A stretch of 64,000 nucleotides of DNA, taken from contig JAALGY010000061.1 in the NCBI GenBank assembly GCA_032358165.1, forward strand, positions 558,001 to 622,000, in the 5' to 3' direction. This document shows positions 53,301-62,799 of the stretch, in pieces (the stretch's first letter is position 1; the number at the start of each line of letters is the position of its first letter). Below the pieces are notes generated by a model. It saw only the letters and a program-made list of their open reading frames with translations, had not been told where the DNA came from and did no database searches. Source of the stretch: Diplosphaera chodatii. Taxonomy: Eukaryota > Chlorophyta > Trebouxiophyceae > Prasiolales > Stichococcaceae. The translations under genes were made by a program, and so were the position numbers.

Positions 53301-54159
53301 GGAGGCGCTGGGGCTGTCCGCGTCCGTCGCCAGCGGCGCCCAGGCCGTGCTGCAGGTGGGCACTTCAGCGCAGTACGTTGGAGTGGAACAAAAGACTGAT
53401 ATCCCTTGTCTGTTGGTTCTTCCCTGTTTGACTCTGTTCGTCCTTGTTAACTGCGCTCTCGTTGTTCAGGTTTCCGCTTCCTCCGACGCATGTCGCTGTG
53501 CGAGGTGCAGGGGGCGGGCGCGGCGGGCGGGGCGTACGTGGAGCAGCCGGCGGGGGTGGGGGAGGGGCTGCGGCAGGCGCGGGCGCGGCTGCGGGGGGGC
53601 TTCGGCGCCGCGGCCCGCGCGGTGGTGCTCGCCCCCGCCGCCTCCGTGCGCTCCGGCGACGCGTCCCTGGGCGCGGTGCGCCGCCACCGCTGTACCCTCC
53701 GGCCCTGGGGCGCTTGCACAGGATGCGTCTGGCTTCTGCCGGTGGACTTGAGGGGTGTGAGTGCGTTGTGGCAGCGGTGCGCTGCGGGACCCCGGGGCGT
53801 TTGCGCAGGCGTCGCCAGGCTGTGGCAGCATCCGGTGTCATCGGGATGCCTGGGGCGGTGCAGCCGCTTCATGCCTGCTGGACAGGGGGAGTGCTGAGCA
53901 GCGGCATGCTGCAGCAGGACCCCGTTGGATTGAATGAGCTGGCGGCGGCTCCTCGGTTGCCCCTGTACACAAAGCGGTGCGGTGAGCCATGCGATGTGTC
54001 GAGCAGGCCATTGCGCGGGGGGTGCGGGCTGTGCCCGGGGCAGCGGCGGCGCCGGCGGGCGCGCTGGCGGCGGCGGTGCGGGCCGTGGCGCTGGGCACCC
54101 GCAACGGCATCGACCCGGAGCGCTACGCGCAGCGCCGCCTGGACCGCGGCCTGCCCTGA
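41362..54159 (+). CDS. ATG2: Autophagy-related protein 2, lipid-transfer (chorein-type) protein
   Basis: A giant multi-exon gene. Firm exons: 41362-41469, 41606-41677, 41823-41906, 42052-42220 and 42349-42481; next starts 42639, then one ending 43812 and one from 43951; about twenty more reach the stop at 54157. Role: bridges ER and phagophore and carries bulk phospholipid during autophagosome growth. Seen: the N-terminal chorein helix (WALKRVARFLLKRQLGRLL), VALGEGSLSLRCLLLDCDYI, AYIGVARATVPI, CAVELDEVLLTV, GVQLIAGGLEALLQGL; near 50900-51200 HAWRLAVSVLDFEV and RDCAVAKDTRNPWRRMLG; near 51660 VRLDQGTCLFLAAFL; then near 52300 the ATG2 C-terminal NLVPWGGVALRLPPV, HKFVTGVAPIAALV, and LGTRNGIDPERYAQRR at the end. 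Between these lie long Ala/Gly/Ser/Gln-rich inserts (42640-43400, 44000-44560, 47640-48400) that inflate the protein. Exact exon edges in 43400-54000 were not all resolved. Confidence 0.9.
45791..45828. repeat. 19-bp perfect tandem duplication in an ATG2 intron
   Basis: The unit CAAGCAGAGCGGTTGATTG occurs twice head to tail without a mismatch. It lies between the exon ending before the GTAAGT at about 45714 and the exon starting near 45901, so it should not affect the protein. Confidence 0.85.
49801..49846. repeat. Near-perfect inverted repeat (17-bp stem) in an ATG2 intron
   Basis: GCGCCAGGCTTGGCCCA at 49801-49817 pairs with TGGGCTAAGCCTGGCGC at 49830-49846 with one mismatch, leaving a 12-base loop. 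It is a strong potential hairpin in the pre-mRNA between the ATG2 exons near 49650 and 49940. Confidence 0.8.
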
Positions 54160-54582
54160 AGCGGTACCTAGGAGCAGCCGCGCATCAAGACTTGGAGCCC
54201 GGCACATGCACCATTGTGGCTTCTGGGGTCGTAGGGTTTAGGCTTTGTACGGGATGACTCCCTCTAGGAATACAACTCTATATGCCGCCTTGTACATCTG
54301 CAAACAACTCTTGTACCATCTGTATGCTATACGATGGCGCTGCATGCTTGATGTGAACTGTATGCTGACATGCGGACTGCGTGCCCCTGTAAAGGATCTG
54401 TGACAGCAACACCATTGCTTCACTTCACAGGCCCAAGTGCTCCAATGCACCAGTCAAGTGGCACATGTCAGACAGCCAGCACTTTCACTGCTTGAGGCTC
54501 CAGTTCTACAGCATGACCTAGGAAGCAAGGTTCTTAACAGCACAACGGTTGTGCCCTAATCGTCCAAAGCATCAGACTGCCA
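54160..54582. other. Convergent intergenic region with a TGTAA near 54389
   Basis: This lies between the ATG2 stop (plus) and the UCH stop (minus) and is relatively AT-rich. TGTAA at 54389-54393 on the plus strand, 230 bases after the ATG2 stop, is a candidate algal poly(A) signal. No gene is seen. Confidence 0.4.
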
Positions 54583-56307
54583 TCAATCGTCGTAAGGGGA
54601 AGGCGGCGCAAGCGCTATGAGGTTGAAATTGATGTCGCCGCCCGCCATGGCCATGAATTTCTTCACCACCGCCACTGAGTCCTGCAGCAGAATGTGCCCT
54701 CGCAATGGTGCAGAGCACACTGTTCTACCTGAGTGCCATTGCCACATTTGCTTCAAATGGCTCAAGGCATCCTTGGGCACAGCAGGCACAGGAGTAGTTC
54801 GACTTGCTCACCTGCAGCAGCGTGTCTTTGGAGGTGGGGCCGTGGCTGACGGGCCCCGACTTGCGGCCGTCCAGCTCCCACAGCTGGCCGTCGCGCTCCA
54901 CCAGGGCCGCAAAGTGCAGCGCCACCACCTCGTCCAGCGCCGGCGGCTTCGTCTGCCCCTCGTTGGCCGCCGCCTGGGGCCAGCCAGGCACTTTTGAACT
55001 CGAGACGAGCAACAAACACATGCCAACCTCCAGCTTGAGATGTCCTGAACAGCTCAGTCATCGTGTCCTCGAACAGACGACCTCGCAAGGAAGAACATTC
55101 ATGAAGACCTTTGCACGTAACTCTCACCCTGAGCCCGACAGACCTGAGACAACATCTCGCGTGCACACTTTGAACACTGAGGTTAGATGGCTCAGCCTTC
55201 AGGACTGCCAGTCCCTGTGCAGTGCACTGAAGGGGCTGCCCTCCTTTCGGAGTTTAAGGCAACTTTGCCAGCACTCCTGATTGGTCGACCTGACCAACTT
55301 CAGCCAGCTCACCTCATGGGCGTCGTCGAGGCTGGGGGCGTCGGAGGGCGGCCGCTCCAGGTATGCGCCCCGGTCCGCGGGGCTCATCGGCTGGGTGCGC
55401 GCGTAAAAGTCCTCCAGCCACGACCCCGGCTCTGCGCCACACGACACAGCACATACATCACTGCGCTGCACAGTGTTAGCAGTGTGGCCGCTATGAGCCC
55501 AGGGCATGAGCACTTCAACCGCAACCAGCTCGGGTTCAGAGGGCACCGCACGTGCAACGTGCAATGCAGTCGCAGCCAGCGCAGCAGATGCATGCTCGCG
55601 AGCATCACCAGGCTGGGAGGCATGCATGATGTGGAGCACAGCCGCCCACCTAGCCGCACGACGTCCTTTGTGTTGCCCAGCGCGTGCAGCAGGCCGATGG
55701 TGCCGCACGCGTTGCCGATGGTCTGCCGCATGAAGTAAAGGTCCTTGGGCCCCGGCTCCCGCCCGCCAGCCGCAGCTGTGCAAGTAAACTGCCGGCTTTC
55801 AGAAGCCATGCTTCGTGCCCTGTTCACTGATGCTCTCTGCATGCAAGCTGCCTGCATGATGCCCGCTGCACAACTTTAGCAATGTCACATGATGCGGCGT
55901 GCCGCTCCCAGGCGCCTCCAGTGCACAAAAAGCTCGAGGACCAAGCTGCTGACCTGCTGCTGCCTCCTCTGCGTCCTTTGCCGCCTCGTTCTCCTTGGTC
56001 ACGGGGAACAGAAGCAGCAGCGCCAGGACCGGCTGCGGCACCATCTGCAGCAGCTCCTGCAGCCGGACAAACGTCGCGGCATTCAAGCTGCGAAGAGACC
56101 GCCACTTGATCTGCAGTACCTGATTTGCAGTGCATGCAAAGCATGTGTTGCCATGGCCTACTGTCATCCACAGTGATGGTGAGCGCGCACCGGTTCAAGG
56201 CCAAAGACGTCGCAGAAGCGATATGATGTGTCAGTCATCCCGATGGTCTGCGCAAACTCATTGAGGACGGCAGGGTTGCTCTCGAGCGGCAACCATCTCT
56301 TCCCCAT
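54583..56307 (-). CDS. UCHL3: Ubiquitin C-terminal hydrolase, UCHL3 type (peptidase C12)
   Basis: Six exons in transcript order: 56307-56191, 56056-55954, 55775-55650, 55431-55313, 54973-54812 and 54681-54583 (241 aa; human UCHL3 is 230). Role: a cytosolic cysteine protease that removes small adducts from the C-terminus of ubiquitin or NEDD8. Seen: [18 protein letters not shown] at the start, the active-site block [19 protein letters not shown] with oxyanion Gln91 and nucleophile Cys97, the crossover loop region ([19 protein letters not shown]), [13 protein letters not shown] with His175, and [14 protein letters not shown] with Asp190. The full catalytic set is present. The frame stays open for about 117 codons upstream of the chosen ATG; the start used matches where relatives begin. 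Confidence 0.94.
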
Positions 56308-56888
56308 GCTTCGTGTACAGTCTGATGCTGCTGCTAGCGCAAAACCGGCAGTCTGTTGTCGCAGCACAAGCGAAGCCTGCTTCTGTATGGTTGATGAGAC
56401 AGCCAGTCGGCTCTGCAGTGAGTCGTAAGGTGTGAGATGGGCAATCGGTTTGTTAGACCAAGCAGCTGCACTGGCGGAAGCAGCGGAGGAGCCAAGATGC
56501 ACTGCCAGGCTGTCAACCATCCTGGACATCTTCCCCATGCATTGCATGCCTGACGCCTTTGCATCGAAATCATGGGACCGAACCCCGGCTGACCTGATCT
56601 GGTCCTGTACATCGCCTAACCTGACCCCTGAAAGCACCTGCCTGAACCTGCCTTGCAAATTAGCACCTATCCTGAACCGGAATGCTGTAGCGCACCAAGT
56701 AAGCGGCTGAATGCATCAACCACCATGGCCTCCTGGCGGCCTGGCTGTACACATGATACCCAATAAGCAGCTGCGATGCAACGGTACATACATCCGTCTG
56801 TCACTCATGATTTTTCCGGTTTGTGGGGCGCCCGATTTGTGGGGCGCCTGTAGCCCTCATATTCAGTCTGCTTCCGGGAACAGCTGCT
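56308..56888. other. Upstream region of UCHL3 with an open in-frame extension
   Basis: No separate gene is seen. On the minus strand the UCHL3 frame is open from about 56658 down to its ATG, with a potential upstream ATG there; the translation (for example GKMSRMVDSLAVHLG) shows no known domain. It may be 5' UTR or an N-terminal extension. Confidence 0.35.
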
Positions 56889-59095
56889 TCAGCGGCAGTG
56901 GGCCAGAGCTTGGGCGGCTTCCATGGAGCGCAGCTGCTGCGGTCGGGGCTGACCATTCGAGGGCGGGGCAGCGCGCTCTGTTGTGCCGGCAGGCGCGGAG
57001 CTCGGCCCGCTGTCCGCCGGCCCGCTGCCATTGCTGCAGAGCGAAAGAATTGAGACCCGATCTGGCTGTGGGTCCCTTCGCATCGTGCTGGACAGTATGC
57101 GCACCCTCTTGCACCTGCACCCTGAACCCTGGACTGCCAGTGTATGCACCTGTCGGTGTGCGGCGCCACCTCGGCGTCGGGCACCCAGTCCCAGTTGGGC
57201 ATCCCCGCCAGGTCCGCCACCGCCCGCACGCCGATCTCCGACAGCCTGCACACAAACTTGCTGCAGCTCGCCGCATCATCACGTACTGTACACCAAATGC
57301 ATCATATCGCCTGGTACTTGCCCGGGAACCATTGAGCACGGAATCACTGAGGACGTGCCGCACAGCAGTCAGAATGCGCTTGGCTGAGCATCAGGACCCC
57401 AGGGCGGGGAGGGCACCCTGCGAGCAGCGACACGCGCTGCCCTGACGGCAGTCCGGGCAGCCTGGCGATGTGCGACCCCATCGTGGCTGCCGCATCGCTG
57501 CCGCTGCCCGCGGCGTCCCAGCCGCTGAGCAGGTCCGGCTCGGTGTCGACCGCCTCTGAGGCGGCCCTGTAGGAGGCGCCCAGCTGCTCGCCAAAGTCCA
57601 GTGACCCGTCCCAGCTGGCATCACCGTCCTGCTGCGACACACGACGAAGTACATTGTGATCTCTGCGGTGTGCTGGAAGGGCACCGCCGTCCCTGGCATC
57701 CGCAGTCACTGCCGCACTGCAGGATGTATCCCTAGAGGTGCAGACCCTGTGCTGTGCCTGTTCTGAGGCTGGGAGGTCGTCGGCGTGCAGGCCATCGAAC
57801 ACAGCGACGGGCGGCCCGTCGCGGTCCCAGAATGCCGCTTGCAGCGCCCTGATGGCGCCGCTGAGCGCCGGCCTGCTCTCGGCGTCCTCGTCGCCTGAGG
57901 ACTCCGACCCTACACGAGGGCGAAGATCATGAGGCACCATGTTGCTGGCTGCTAGCAACTCGGCTAGGTGTTGGCTTAGCACCTCAGGTGTCGGATGCAC
58001 AGCGCTGTCAAGCAGCCGTCGTGCGGGTGCGGGGCTGCCACCGAAGCACCCGGCGTCATGTGTGTGCCAGGCTGGCGTCCTGGCTGAGGCAGCTATGCAG
58101 CCCGAGCGGACGGTGCCCGAAACGCGCGTGCCCGGCTGCCCACCTGACGCGTCCCCCAGGTCCAGGCTGCCGTCGAAGCTGCCCAGCTCCACGCCCAGCG
58201 CCAGGTCGGTGCCGTTGCTGAGGAGGCTGCCGCCGGCGTCGCTGCTGTCCGGGCTGCGGGGCGGCGCCGGCTGCAGCTGCCACAGCTCCATGCCTGCACG
58301 CTCAACGGGCTGCAGCTGTTGCTAGGCGGAGCAGCACACGACACATGCAGCAGTGTGCATGAGCACGCGTTTGTGCTGTTTGCAATCAACACGGTGGGAT
58401 GTGCTTGCCAACAAGGACACGGATGTGGATAGATATTCACGGTTGCCCTCACCCAGGAACGACGCCAGGTACTGAGCGCGGCTGAAATCGGCGTCTGTTG
58501 TGCCCGGCAGCCGCACGAAGACTGCCGCACAGCGCTCCTGTTGCGATGCAGACGGCCGTCAACCATTGGAGTTCAAGCCAAGAAGATCCAGCTGCTGAAG
58601 CGGCTGCTCTACATAAATGACGTGTGGTCTGTAATGCACCACACAATGGGCTGCTGAGTGCATGACAGCCAGCAGCACACCTCGAACACAGAGTGCACCA
58701 GGAAGGCAACCAGGGTGGAAGCAAAGCCGCCGCCAAACACGACCAGGTTCATGCCGTGCTGGCTGCCTGTCTCCAGCGTCGTCTGCAACATGCACATACA
58801 CCAGTCATTTCCCGCATGTCATCGACCTGAGCCGGAAGTATGAAAAAGGATGATTACCAAAATGATTGTCTCTTGCTGCTCGAGCTACATAGGCGTGCAG
58901 CAGTATGAACCATGATATCTCTTACAATGCTGATCTACACTGATGTACAGCAGCGAGTAGCAATACCCGTTGCAAGCGCTCCAGCAGGATGATGGCCTCG
59001 TCCGTCGTCTTCGGCACCGGCACAGTTGCTCGCATGGCGCGAGGCGCCGGTGCGATGCTGCGGCTGCCGCTGCGCAGCTGCAGCCTGCAGTTCAT
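56889..59095 (-). CDS. Predicted mitochondrial single-pass membrane protein, 477 aa, unrecognised
   Basis: Six exons in transcript order: 59095-58967, 58782-58681, 58537-58453, 58293-57417, 57245-57150 and 57033-56889, all in phase. Seen: an acid-free Arg/Ser-rich start (MNCRLQLRSGSRSIAPAPRA) like a mitochondrial presequence, a short helix (DEAIILLERLQR), one membrane span (LVVFGGGFASTLVAFLVHSV), then ERCAAVFVRLPGTTDADFSR and AQYLASFLG. A large exon follows that is rich in Ser, Asp and Gly, with two copies of a D-G-S-L-D motif (SFDGSLDLGDASG, SWDGSLDFGEQLG), and then LSEIGVRAVADLAGMPNWDW and a Pro/Gln-rich tail. I do not recognise the family. The 877-base exon reads through a further stop-free stretch to 57344, but the spliced form is preferred because its donor phase fits the next exon. 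Confidence 0.6.
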
Positions 59096-59864
59096 GCCGG
59101 CCGCTGCACACTGCCACAGCGATGCGGCGGTGACTGGCGCGGCAGCTGTGCGCCTGCAGCGCACCCTGGTCAGCCGGCGGCTGTGCAGCCGGGTGCTGGC
59201 TGACTCACCATGCAAGTCATCTGCGTGCTGTTGCTTGTTTGCGACGCGAGGCACCGCCAACCGAGGCAACAGCCTGAGCCCATGATGTGAGCTGCAAAAT
59301 GCTAGCGGCTGTTCTGCCCCAGAACAGTTGTAGACTGGAGCTGCAGAACTGCGGCTGATGTGCATCGCCATCGCCAGTGTACTCAGGCTCTCGTGGCAAC
59401 TGAGGCGTTTCGTAGTTGGGCACTCGTGAGTGCCAGTGCAGCGCGATGCAAGCTGCGATTCGCTCTGCTGACAAGCACCTCAGCACCCGAAACGCAGACG
59501 GGCTCACGCCAGCATATCGAAGGAGCCGTGCACCGCTGTTTGCTCCAGGTTGTCGTGTGACGCAACGGAAGCTGACGGACAGCAAGCGGCGACAGGTGCT
59601 ACTGCACACCAAACGTCAACAGAGCACCCGCCAGGTGTCTGTGGCCTGACGGAGCGCAGCTGATCAGGAGCTTGTGAAGCATTGTGGATGCACAGCAAAG
59701 CTGCACATGATGATCTTGCCGTGTGCTGCGTTGGATGGCGGGAACGAATCACAGCGGGGTTGCGTTCCTTGGAGAACTCAATGAGCAGGGAGTGCAGGAG
59801 CAGCAGGAGCAACATCACGTTTGCAATCTTGTTGCGCTGTTCCTGCTTCGTATTACTTACAAGC
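59096..59864. promoter_or_regulatory. Divergent intergenic region before the Rieske oxygenase
   Basis: This separates the 56889-59095 gene (minus) from the Rieske oxygenase (plus) and should hold both promoters. The minus-strand frame continues open upstream of 59095, so a longer N-terminus of that protein is possible. No other gene is seen. Confidence 0.4.
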
Positions 59865-61652
59865 ATGACCACTTCAAGCGTGTGCCAGAGCCGCCTGCCC
59901 CGACAGAGCACCGTTCTGAGGGGTGACGTGTTGCATCAGACAGCATGCATGCACAGGTGTGCAGCCACAGTGCTACGACGACGGCAGAGTACTGCTGTTC
60001 AGGCACAAGGCCTTCCAGCGGGCGGAGCAGCCTCGGCTCCAGCAGAGATGCATGAGGAGGTGCATGACTTTGGTCCAGCTGCGAGGCAGCGTCACAACGG
60101 CGCCACAACAGCAGCTGACATCGAGCGGGCTGTGCAGCGTGAGCCAGAACCATCGGAGCGGTTTGACTGGAACAAGCAGTGGTACCCAATCAGCTGGATG
60201 AGTGACCTCGACCCTGCATCGCCAAACCCGCTGCAGCTGCTCGGCAAGAACCTGGTGGCCTGGAAGGACCCAGCAGGGCAGTGGAACGTGTTCCTGGATG
60301 TGTGCCCGCACAGGCTGGTGCCGCTGTCAGAGGGCCGCGTCAACGAAGACGGCCGCCTGGAGTGTCCATACCACGGCTGGGCCTTTTCAGCGGGTGGCAA
60401 GTGCGAGGTCATTCCTCAGGGCGGCAACCCTGCGGCCCCGCGCTCAGCAGCCACCGCATACCCTTGCACCATCAAGCAAGGGCTGTTGTGGGTGTGGCCA
60501 TCGCCCGTGGACCTGGCAAACCTCGGTGACGGGCCGGATGAGGCGGACATCCCCCTCCTGCCGGAGGCGGAGCCCGGCAACAAGCTGGGCTGGGACCCGG
60601 AGGTCACCGTCAACACCTTCCGCGACTTCCCCTACGACTACGCGACACTGGTTGAGAACCTGGCGGACCCGGGCCATGTGCCGTTCACGCACCATGCGAC
60701 GGTGTCCAAGCGGTCCACCAGCTCGGTCATCGACCTGGAGGTGACGCGGCGGGGGCCCGACGGCTTTGACGGCAGATGGGCGGCTGGCCCGCGGCAGGGC
60801 ACCATGGGGCAGATGACCACGCAGCTGCGGTACCCCACGCTGCTGCGGCACACGATCGACGCGTACGATGCCAAGGGCTTCGCCAACATCACCGCGACGT
60901 ACTGCGTGCCGCTGGCGCCCGGCCGCTCCCGCGTCTTCGTGCGGCAGCCGTTCCGCTTCAAGTCCAAGCTGCCGGAGTTTTTCTTCAAGCTGACCCCAGA
61001 CTGGAGCGTGCACACCGGCCAGAACAAGGTGCTGGAGGACGATGTGATCTTCCTGCATGCCCAGGAGTCCGAGTCGGTGGAGCGAGGGCTGGGGGAGGCT
61101 CCCATCGGCAAGGTGTACCACATGCCGGGCGCCAGTGACGCGTACGTCACAGCTTTCCGCTCGTGGCTGCAGCGGTCCGCCGGCGGCGGACCCTTTGGCC
61201 CGCAGGACCACAAGTGGCTGCAGGCTGCGGGCCCACGGCAGGGCAGGGAGGAGCTGCTCGAGCGGTATCACAGCCACACGAAGCACTGCAAAGCATGCAC
61301 TGGGGCGCTGCGCAACACGCGGCGAGGCATTGCAGCGGCAAGTGTGTTCATGCCGGCGCTTGCACTGGCGTCCGCTGTGGCAGCGGCGGCAGCTTTCAGC
61401 GGTGGAACAGCGGCAGCGCAGACAGCGGCTGCGTCCGCAATCAGCCACGGCAGCTTCCTGGCGCAAGTGGGTGGCCGGTTGCTGCAGGGCATCTGCGCAG
61501 CGCTCCCCAGCTCCGGCTCAGCAGCCGGCTGCATGGCGGCGGCGGCGGGGCTGCTGGTTGCAGCGCTGGCAGTCGCCGTTGTGCAGCAGCGGCTGCGAAA
61601 GCTGGAGGCCAGCTTCCTCACAGGCACCTGGCCACCACCGCGTAATGCCTAG
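59865..61652 (+). CDS. Rieske [2Fe-2S] oxygenase of the PaO / PTC52 / TIC55 group, plastid
   Basis: A single open exon of 596 codons, unlike its intron-rich neighbours. Family role: chloroplast non-haem iron oxygenases acting on chlorophyll derivatives or related substrates (pheophorbide a oxygenase, protochlorophyllide-linked PTC52, TIC55). Seen: a transit-like leader (MTTSSVCQSRLPRQSTVLRG), NKQWYPISWMSDL, the Rieske cluster C147-P-H-R and C167-P-Y-H170-G-W, the mononuclear iron site with NLADPGHVPFTHH, PEFFFKLTPDWSVHTGQNKV, the terminal redox motif C475-K-A-C478 after HTKH, and two C-terminal hydrophobic spans. Which substrate it uses cannot be told from sequence alone. A second in-frame ATG at 59949 is an alternative start. 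Confidence 0.9.
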   Translation: MTTSSVCQSRLPRQSTVLRGDVLHQTACMHRCAATVLRRRQSTAVQAQGLPAGGAASAPAEMHEEVHDFGPAARQRHNGATTAADIERAVQREPEPSERFDWNKQWYPISWMSDLDPASPNPLQLLGKNLVAWKDPAGQWNVFLDVCPHRLVPLSEGRVNEDGRLECPYHGWAFSAGGKCEVIPQGGNPAAPRSAATAYPCTIKQGLLWVWPSPVDLANLGDGPDEADIPLLPEAEPGNKLGWDPEVTVNTFRDFPYDYATLVENLADPGHVPFTHHATVSKRSTSSVIDLEVTRRGPDGFDGRWAAGPRQGTMGQMTTQLRYPTLLRHTIDAYDAKGFANITATYCVPLAPGRSRVFVRQPFRFKSKLPEFFFKLTPDWSVHTGQNKVLEDDVIFLHAQESESVERGLGEAPIGKVYHMPGASDAYVTAFRSWLQRSAGGGPFGPQDHKWLQAAGPRQGREELLERYHSHTKHCKACTGALRNTRRGIAAASVFMPALALASAVAAAAAFSGGTAAAQTAAASAISHGSFLAQVGGRLLQGICAALPSSGSAAGCMAAAAGLLVAALAVAVVQQRLRKLEASFLTGTWPPPRNA

Positions 61653-62095
61653 AAGGGGGGGTGAGGCTGGCCGTTACAGACGGCGCCATGGCTGCAGGCA
61701 ATGGGGCTTATAACGTGCAGGCCAACAGATTGAAGCAAGACTTGTGACGTATGCCAGCTGATGCATGATCCTGTCGAGATTGCTTATCCCGAGCGGTGCT
61801 GGCAGCCTTTGCCAATGTTGCATGATGCTCATGTAGCATGTTGCACCAGAAGACGTTGTGATATGTCTAGCGAACAGCTGTTTAGGCGTGAGCATGCATG
61901 GCTATATTTGTGACACTGCATCTGGAGATGGTTTTTGGTTTGCACACTATATCCGCTGGGGATTGCCGTGCCTAACTGATTGAGGCTCATGATTTGGTTC
62001 GACGCTTCGCAAGAGTTTGGGTACTAAAGTGCGATATGGGTTCGGGTGATCCAGAAGCTCAGCAGCGTCCACAGTGCTACAGCTTATCGCATTTT
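61653..62095. other. Convergent intergenic region, no gene seen
   Basis: This lies between the Rieske oxygenase stop (plus) and the GNAT gene stop (minus). It is lower in GC and probably holds two 3' UTRs. Confidence 0.45.
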
Positions 62096-62799
62096 CTATC
62101 TACTGCTGCCAGCCGACTGTCTCAGACGTTGCCGCCTGACCAGCATCACACCACACACTATTGCCGTTGTTACAGATGCGGCATGCAGAGCAAATCTCAG
62201 CTGTTGCCGCCGCACATGCCGCCGCTTATGGGAGTGTCCAATCTCTGCCTCCGCTGCTGCCAGTTGCTGCCGCGCCTCTGCCTCGTCAAAATGCTTCGAC
62301 ATGCGAATGCTTGGTGGCGGCGGTGCATTGGGGCTGGTGATGCCTGCGCACATACGTTGCTGGTCAAAGCACGTCACGAAGCAGACCATGCTTTACACAT
62401 GACTTGCTGCGGTGTGCTGCAAAGCGATTCGTAACTGTCAATCTAGCAGACAAGGTCCCGGTCCGCACTGCTGTGTCTCACCATTACTCTCAATGCCAGC
62501 GCCAAGGGATTGGTAGAAAGCGATCAGCCGCGTATGTGCGGCATCAACCGTCGCGCTGATCTTGAGCGGCAGCTGGTTCTCCAGAACCCATACCTCAATA
62601 TCGAACATGATTCGCTTGCCGTAGCCCTGTCGCAAACCGCCCTCGCATATCGCATGCATCTTCGACATCTGTTATGGCACTCGAAACAGGCAGATAGTAG
62701 CCACCTGCTGCAAGCTGTGTTCAGCAGATGCGGCAGCTGCACCTGACGCCTGAAGGCTGGGTCCACGCCAAAGGCGAAAACATAGAAGGAGTCGTGGTA
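62096..62799 (-). CDS. GNAT-like acetyltransferase with C-terminal membrane segment (5' part unresolved)
   Basis: Three exons placed in transcript order: 62799-62743, 62668-62482 and 62343-62096, all in phase; the N-terminal exon or exons lie upstream and were not found. Seen: YHDSFYVFAFGVDPAFRRQ, resembling the central GNAT strand and the start of the acetyl-CoA loop, MHAICEGGLRQGYGK, then the typical late GNAT segment LPLKISATVDAAHTRLIAFY followed by QSLGAGIE. The last exon adds a Pro linker, a charged helix (FDEAEARQQLAAAEAE) and a hydrophobic stretch (ALHAASVTTAIVCGVMLV) near the C-terminus. Family role: transfer of an acetyl group from acetyl-CoA to an amine; substrate unknown. The membrane anchor is unusual. 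The GNAT assignment rests on pattern, not a strong signature. Confidence 0.5.

Noticed and set aside
53444..54241. 265-codon plus-strand frame rich in Gly and Arg
   Set aside because: It is a shifted frame over the ATG2 C-terminal exons. The ATG2 frame there ends with the recognisable LGTRNGIDPERY block.
57344..58291. A separate single-exon gene of 315 codons
   Set aside because: Its start lies just after an acceptor and its 3' part joins in phase to further exons, so it is the large internal exon of the 56889-59095 gene.
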